26,290 nt of DNA from IMG/VR virus record IMGVR_UViG_3300033146_005658, positions 1-26,290 of that record. One strand, 5' to 3'. This DNA is from a virus. Positions within the stretch are counted from its first letter, which is position 1. Every line of letters begins with the position of its first letter. The notes under the pieces are model-generated. The model saw only the letters and a list, made by a program, of their open reading frames with translations, did not search any database and was not told the origin of the DNA. This document shows, in pieces, positions 22,909 to 26,290 of the stretch. The translations under genes were made by a program, and so were the position numbers.

Positions 22909-24003
22909 ATGCTAAAAATAACAATTACTAAATATGAATCATTTCCATTAATTGAAGCAATTGGTATAGTACCTTCAAGTCTTGGTGATGATGTAGAAGA
23001 AATTAAACTAGAAGATAATGATTCTTTTCTCTCTAAAGGTTATACTTCTTCCTATTTAAAAACTTATGTTAAAGATAATATATTATGTGGATATAAAATT
23101 TTTAATGATTTAGGAAAGAAAATTAGTTTGTTAATAGATAAAAATATAATAGTACCAGTACTAACTCAAAAAAGAAATGATTCATTATTTATTATAAATC
23201 AATTACCAATATATAAATCTGAAAAACATACTATGGGATTTTTTGATCCAGCTACAAATAAAATATATTTATTTCTTAGTAATCTTAGTACTGGTGGTAT
23301 TGGTAATTTTTCTGATTTTCATTTTATAGAATTAATTATTCATGAATTGATGCATTATTTTTGTGCTAATTTTATTAATGATTATATAGAACTAGTGTCT
23401 CCTTTATTAATAGATTTCTTTAATAATTTATTTTCAACTTTATTTGATATAAATAACATAGATAAAAATCTATTAAGAAACTATATAGTTTCTAATATTA
23501 AATTAGAAAAAAATATGGTTGACGTAAATAATACAAAATACATTAAAAAATTAGCTGCATCTATAAATGATTTAGTTGATTGGATTAAAAATAATCAAAG
23601 TAATAATATTAAAAAAAGTAATTATTCTATATATAAAAATAATGATAGCAATATAAAAAATTTTATAGGTATATTTAATTTAGTATTTAGTGAAAAAGAA
23701 GATATCTTACAAGAATTAATTACTATTAATAAAAAATTTTTAAGACCTGCTATGCTTGATTCATATGATTTTATAATTAAAAAACATATAAAAGAATTTA
23801 AAGATAAAGATATTGAATTTAATATTAGTAGTATCTTTTATCAAGAACTTTTATTTAGTAGTGAGATATTAGCTATTTGGGCAGGTCATGTTATAGAAAG
23901 TATTATTGATAATCAAATACAAATAAATAGCAATAATTTAATAGTAAGAATATTAAATCAAATAATTAAAAATTTATCAGTTAATAAAAAGGAAACAATA
24001 TAA
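22909..24003 (+). CDS. Putative zinc metalloprotease-like phage protein (HELMH), third paralogue
   Basis: The 364-aa product has HELMH at 145-149 (FIELIIHELMHYF), preceded by the strand GFFDPATNKIYLFLS, and a later YQELLFSSEILAIWAG helix with E319 as possible third zinc ligand. Both match the 20804 product and differ from the middle gene. The N-terminus, KYESFPLIEAIG, contains L-I-E|A at 14-17, which fits the T4 prohead-protease rule and looks like the short T4 capsid-targeting sequences; this may be chance. GGAG lies 6 nt before ATG 22909, 12 nt after the previous stop. The three genes and the next large gene form one operon. Confidence 0.85.
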   Translation: MLKITITKYESFPLIEAIGIVPSSLGDDVEEIKLEDNDSFLSKGYTSSYLKTYVKDNILCGYKIFNDLGKKISLLIDKNIIVPVLTQKRNDSLFIINQLPIYKSEKHTMGFFDPATNKIYLFLSNLSTGGIGNFSDFHFIELIIHELMHYFCANFINDYIELVSPLLIDFFNNLFSTLFDINNIDKNLLRNYIVSNIKLEKNMVDVNNTKYIKKLAASINDLVDWIKNNQSNNIKKSNYSIYKNNDSNIKNFIGIFNLVFSEKEDILQELITINKKFLRPAMLDSYDFIIKKHIKEFKDKDIEFNISSIFYQELLFSSEILAIWAGHVIESIIDNQIQINSNNLIVRILNQIIKNLSVNKKETI

Positions 24004-26290
24004 ATGATTAATGGAAAATTAGAAAATAATTTTTTAGCAGGAAAAGATAGAAAATCTATTATCAGTAATAGATATCAATCTGATAACTTTTCTCAATTAT
24101 CTAAAAATATTAATGATAGTGCTAAAAAATTAATTACTGATAAAGAAAAGAATTTTATTAAAATGAGTAAACAATTTATTTCTATTAGTTCAATGGGAGT
24201 TTCTCATTTAAAATCTTTAGATAATAAGTTTTCTCAATTATTAAAATATCAAAAAATAATAGTTGATAAATTAGTAGGTGGTACTACTGCTAATGATATT
24301 AATAAAAATGCTAATTTAAATTATAGTAGAACATTTGGTAAAGAAATACAAAAACAATTTAGAGAAAGTAATAAAAATGTTACTAAAGCATTATTATTAG
24401 TATCAACTAATTTAAAAGAATCTCAAACTAAACGAGAAGATCAATTTGCAGAATTAATTGCCACCTTTAGTAAAACTAGTGATATAATGGGCATGTATGA
24501 AAAATTCATGAGAAAAATATGGAGTGAACATCCTATACTTTCTATTGTTAGAACTGTTACTAAAAATGTTGTTTCTGGTGTATGGAGTCATTCAATTGGT
24601 AGTTTATTTAAAACTTCTGCTCATAGTGCCAGTAATGAATATAAAATTAAAAAAGGTTTACCATTAGATAATTTATTAACTTTATTAGTTGCCATACATA
24701 AAAAATTATTTGATATTAAAGAAAGTGGTATTAGTGATAAAAGTGCTTCAAATTATTATACTAAAAGTTTAAAAATACAAAAGTTACAAATTAAAACTAA
24801 TGTATTAATAGCTGATTCAATTTTTAGTATTAAAGAAGCTATAACTGGTAAAGAAGGTATTAAAGAAAAAATTGTTAAACTTGAAAAAACAACTACAGTA
24901 AAATCTGGTATTATTGGGTTACTAGTAGAAATTAGAAATTCTCTTAAAAATTCATATCAAAAAAATAATAGTGATGTAATAATTGATATTAATAATATTA
25001 ATAATACTAATAAAAAATATAATTATAATAAACAATTAAATGATAGATTTATAGATGATGATTATATTAATGATAATAATGATATCCCTATAAAAGATCA
25101 ATATATTAATAACTTAATTAAGAAACATGATAATAAAGCATCACTTACTTTCAATCAAAAATTATTAGAGTATAATCCAGTACAACAATCTAAACAATAT
25201 ACTCCTAAAAGACCAATTAATAAAATATTAGAATTATTATATAATACTATAAATATTGAAGAACAATTATTTAACGGTAAACAACCTCTTACTATGGATG
25301 ATCTATTATATTATAATGATTTATTATATGACAATATAGATAAATTTAATAATTTTAAAACTAAAGGTATTAATAAAATTAAAAATATTACAAATACTGC
25401 AAAAGATAAATTTAATAAAATCAATTCTAGTTTTAAAAATAAATTTGATAATAAGACTACTCCATTAAAACTTAATAATGAAATGGAAGAAAAAATTGAA
25501 GTTATTACTGGTAAACCAAAAGAAGAATATAAATTATTAACGCCTGCAGAAAAAATATTATCAAATTTAGATTCTATATTTAATGATAAAAAACCTAAGT
25601 TAACTTTTTGGCAAAAGATTCTTAGTCCACTTAATTTCTTAAATCAAATGAAGAAAGATAGAAAATCTAAAGATATGATGAGTAGTGTAATTAGTAAAGG
25701 TATTGGATTAGCTTTAACTAGTTTCTTAATGTATGGTGGATATAAATTACTCACTGGTTCTACTCTTGGAAATTTATTACCTTCTCTTATTGGTGATAGT
25801 TTTAAAGGTGTTGGAGCTGGAGTTTTAAGTAGTGTTAGTAAACCGTTAACTGCTATATATAAAGTATTAACAAGTCCTGAAAAAGAAAAAGGTTTATATT
25901 ATGTTATCAATAAAGCAATTAAAGAATCATTTGTTTCTAAACCAGGAGAAATTGATGATACTAAAAAGCGATTAGCTACTGGTGAAGATGCCACTAAAAT
26001 AGCAGCTGAAAAAGCTGGTAAAGGTTTAACTGATGTATTTGATTTTGTTACTATTTTTAATGATTTAGAAAAAGCTAAAAATGAAGTTAAAAAATTAGCT
26101 AATACTAAAGATACAGATGCTAATATTAAAAAATTTGGAAAAGCATTAGAAAAAGAAAAAATCATTTCAAAAAGAAAAACTGCTAAAGCTACTGGTTTTT
26201 TTACTGGAGCTATTGCTACTACTTTACTTTCATATTTAGCCACAGCTGGAACTGCAGTTGCTGAAGCTGGTACTGCTGTAGCTGCTGGAG
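24004..26290 (+). CDS. Large virion-type protein with hydrophobic segments, 3' end beyond window
   Basis: ATG 24004 follows the previous stop directly, with AAAGGA upstream, and the frame is open for 762 codons to the right edge. The first 330 residues are helical. An Asn/Asp-rich stretch follows (about 320-370), then charged helices. Hydrophobic Gly-rich segments appear late: about 560-610 (ISKGIGLALTSFLMYGGYKL and onward) and about 730-762 (Ala/Gly/Thr-rich). Long helices with interior Gly/Ala-rich membrane-like segments are typical of tape-measure proteins, which set tail length and enter the membrane at DNA ejection. That is the best guess from layout and position. It has no leader like that of the five-protein family. 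Its true length and C-terminal domains are not visible. Confidence 0.85.
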   Translation, partial: MINGKLENNFLAGKDRKSIISNRYQSDNFSQLSKNINDSAKKLITDKEKNFIKMSKQFISISSMGVSHLKSLDNKFSQLLKYQKIIVDKLVGGTTANDINKNANLNYSRTFGKEIQKQFRESNKNVTKALLLVSTNLKESQTKREDQFAELIATFSKTSDIMGMYEKFMRKIWSEHPILSIVRTVTKNVVSGVWSHSIGSLFKTSAHSASNEYKIKKGLPLDNLLTLLVAIHKKLFDIKESGISDKSASNYYTKSLKIQKLQIKTNVLIADSIFSIKEAITGKEGIKEKIVKLEKTTTVKSGIIGLLVEIRNSLKNSYQKNNSDVIIDINNINNTNKKYNYNKQLNDRFIDDDYINDNNDIPIKDQYINNLIKKHDNKASLTFNQKLLEYNPVQQSKQYTPKRPINKILELLYNTINIEEQLFNGKQPLTMDDLLYYNDLLYDNIDKFNNFKTKGINKIKNITNTAKDKFNKINSSFKNKFDNKTTPLKLNNEMEEKIEVITGKPKEEYKLLTPAEKILSNLDSIFNDKKPKLTFWQKILSPLNFLNQMKKDRKSKDMMSSVISKGIGLALTSFLMYGGYKLLTGSTLGNLLPSLIGDSFKGVGAGVLSSVSKPLTAIYKVLTSPEKEKGLYYVINKAIKESFVSKPGEIDDTKKRLATGEDATKIAAEKAGKGLTDVFDFVTIFNDLEKAKNEVKKLANTKDTDANIKKFGKALEKEKIISKRKTAKATGFFTGAIATTLLSYLATAGTAVAEAGTAVAAG

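Noticed and set aside
25899-26243. Minus-strand hydrophobic ORF at the right edge
   Set aside because: Antisense of the large rightward gene, which is open across the whole region with a ribosome site.
1-26290. tRNA genes, rRNA, integrase or attachment sites
   Set aside because: No cloverleaf with T-loop (GTTCRANNC), no integrase-like product and no long flanking repeats were seen.

Overview
The window is a piece of a large, very AT-rich (roughly three quarters A+T) tailed-phage genome with T4-like replication and packaging genes. The diagnostic genes are a family B DNA polymerase with intact 3'-5' exonuclease and polymerase motifs, a DnaB/gp41-type replicative helicase, a T4 gp17-type large terminase, a DpdA-like DNA-guanine transglycosylase and a QueE radical-SAM enzyme. 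The last two belong to the 7-deazaguanine DNA-modification pathway. Genes are tightly packed, use AAGGAG-type ribosome sites, and no tRNA, rRNA, CRISPR array or insertion sequence was seen. The host cannot be named from the sequence; it is presumably a low-GC bacterium.

Layout. 1-730 (leftward): the start of an acidic, repeat-containing protein that runs off the left edge. 893-942: terminator. 986-8906 (leftward): helicase, dpdA, queE and polB, interrupted by one rightward gene (4066-4794) that belongs by sequence to the structural set. 8978-9017: terminator. 9045-13338 (leftward): an operon of four proteins that share an N-terminal leader and a C-terminal membrane-hairpin architecture. 13391-17605 (leftward): a probable virion protein preceded by a tiny leader-like ORF, a holin-like gene with a possible -1 frameshift extension, and a 637-aa protein of unknown role. 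17680-26290 (rightward): a probable baseplate/tail protein, the large terminase, three tandem paralogues (two with HELMH zinc-protease motifs, one that lost them), and the first 762 codons of a large membrane-interacting virion protein, possibly a tape measure.

How the parts may work together. Polymerase and helicase replicate the genome, QueE contributes to making a 7-deazaguanine base, and DpdA would insert it into DNA. DpdA and the polymerase end in the same seven residues (VDGFDFL), which resemble the sliding-clamp-binding tails of T4-type polymerases. The modification enzyme may therefore ride on the replication clamp. The terminase and helicase also end in acidic-aromatic tails.

The most unusual system is a set of five membrane proteins (4066-4794 and the four-gene operon). 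All start with a related leader of about 23 residues ending in a site like the T4 prohead-protease site (I/L-x-E then a small residue in three of them), and all end with TM, amphipathic helix, TM. I infer that they are packaged in the head, trimmed, and delivered to the host membrane at infection. Two recurring upstream motifs split the genes: GAACAAAA-(A/T-rich) 38-54 nt before five structural or morphogenetic transcription units, and TTnAGAAAAAATA before polB, queE and others. These suggest two temporal promoter classes.
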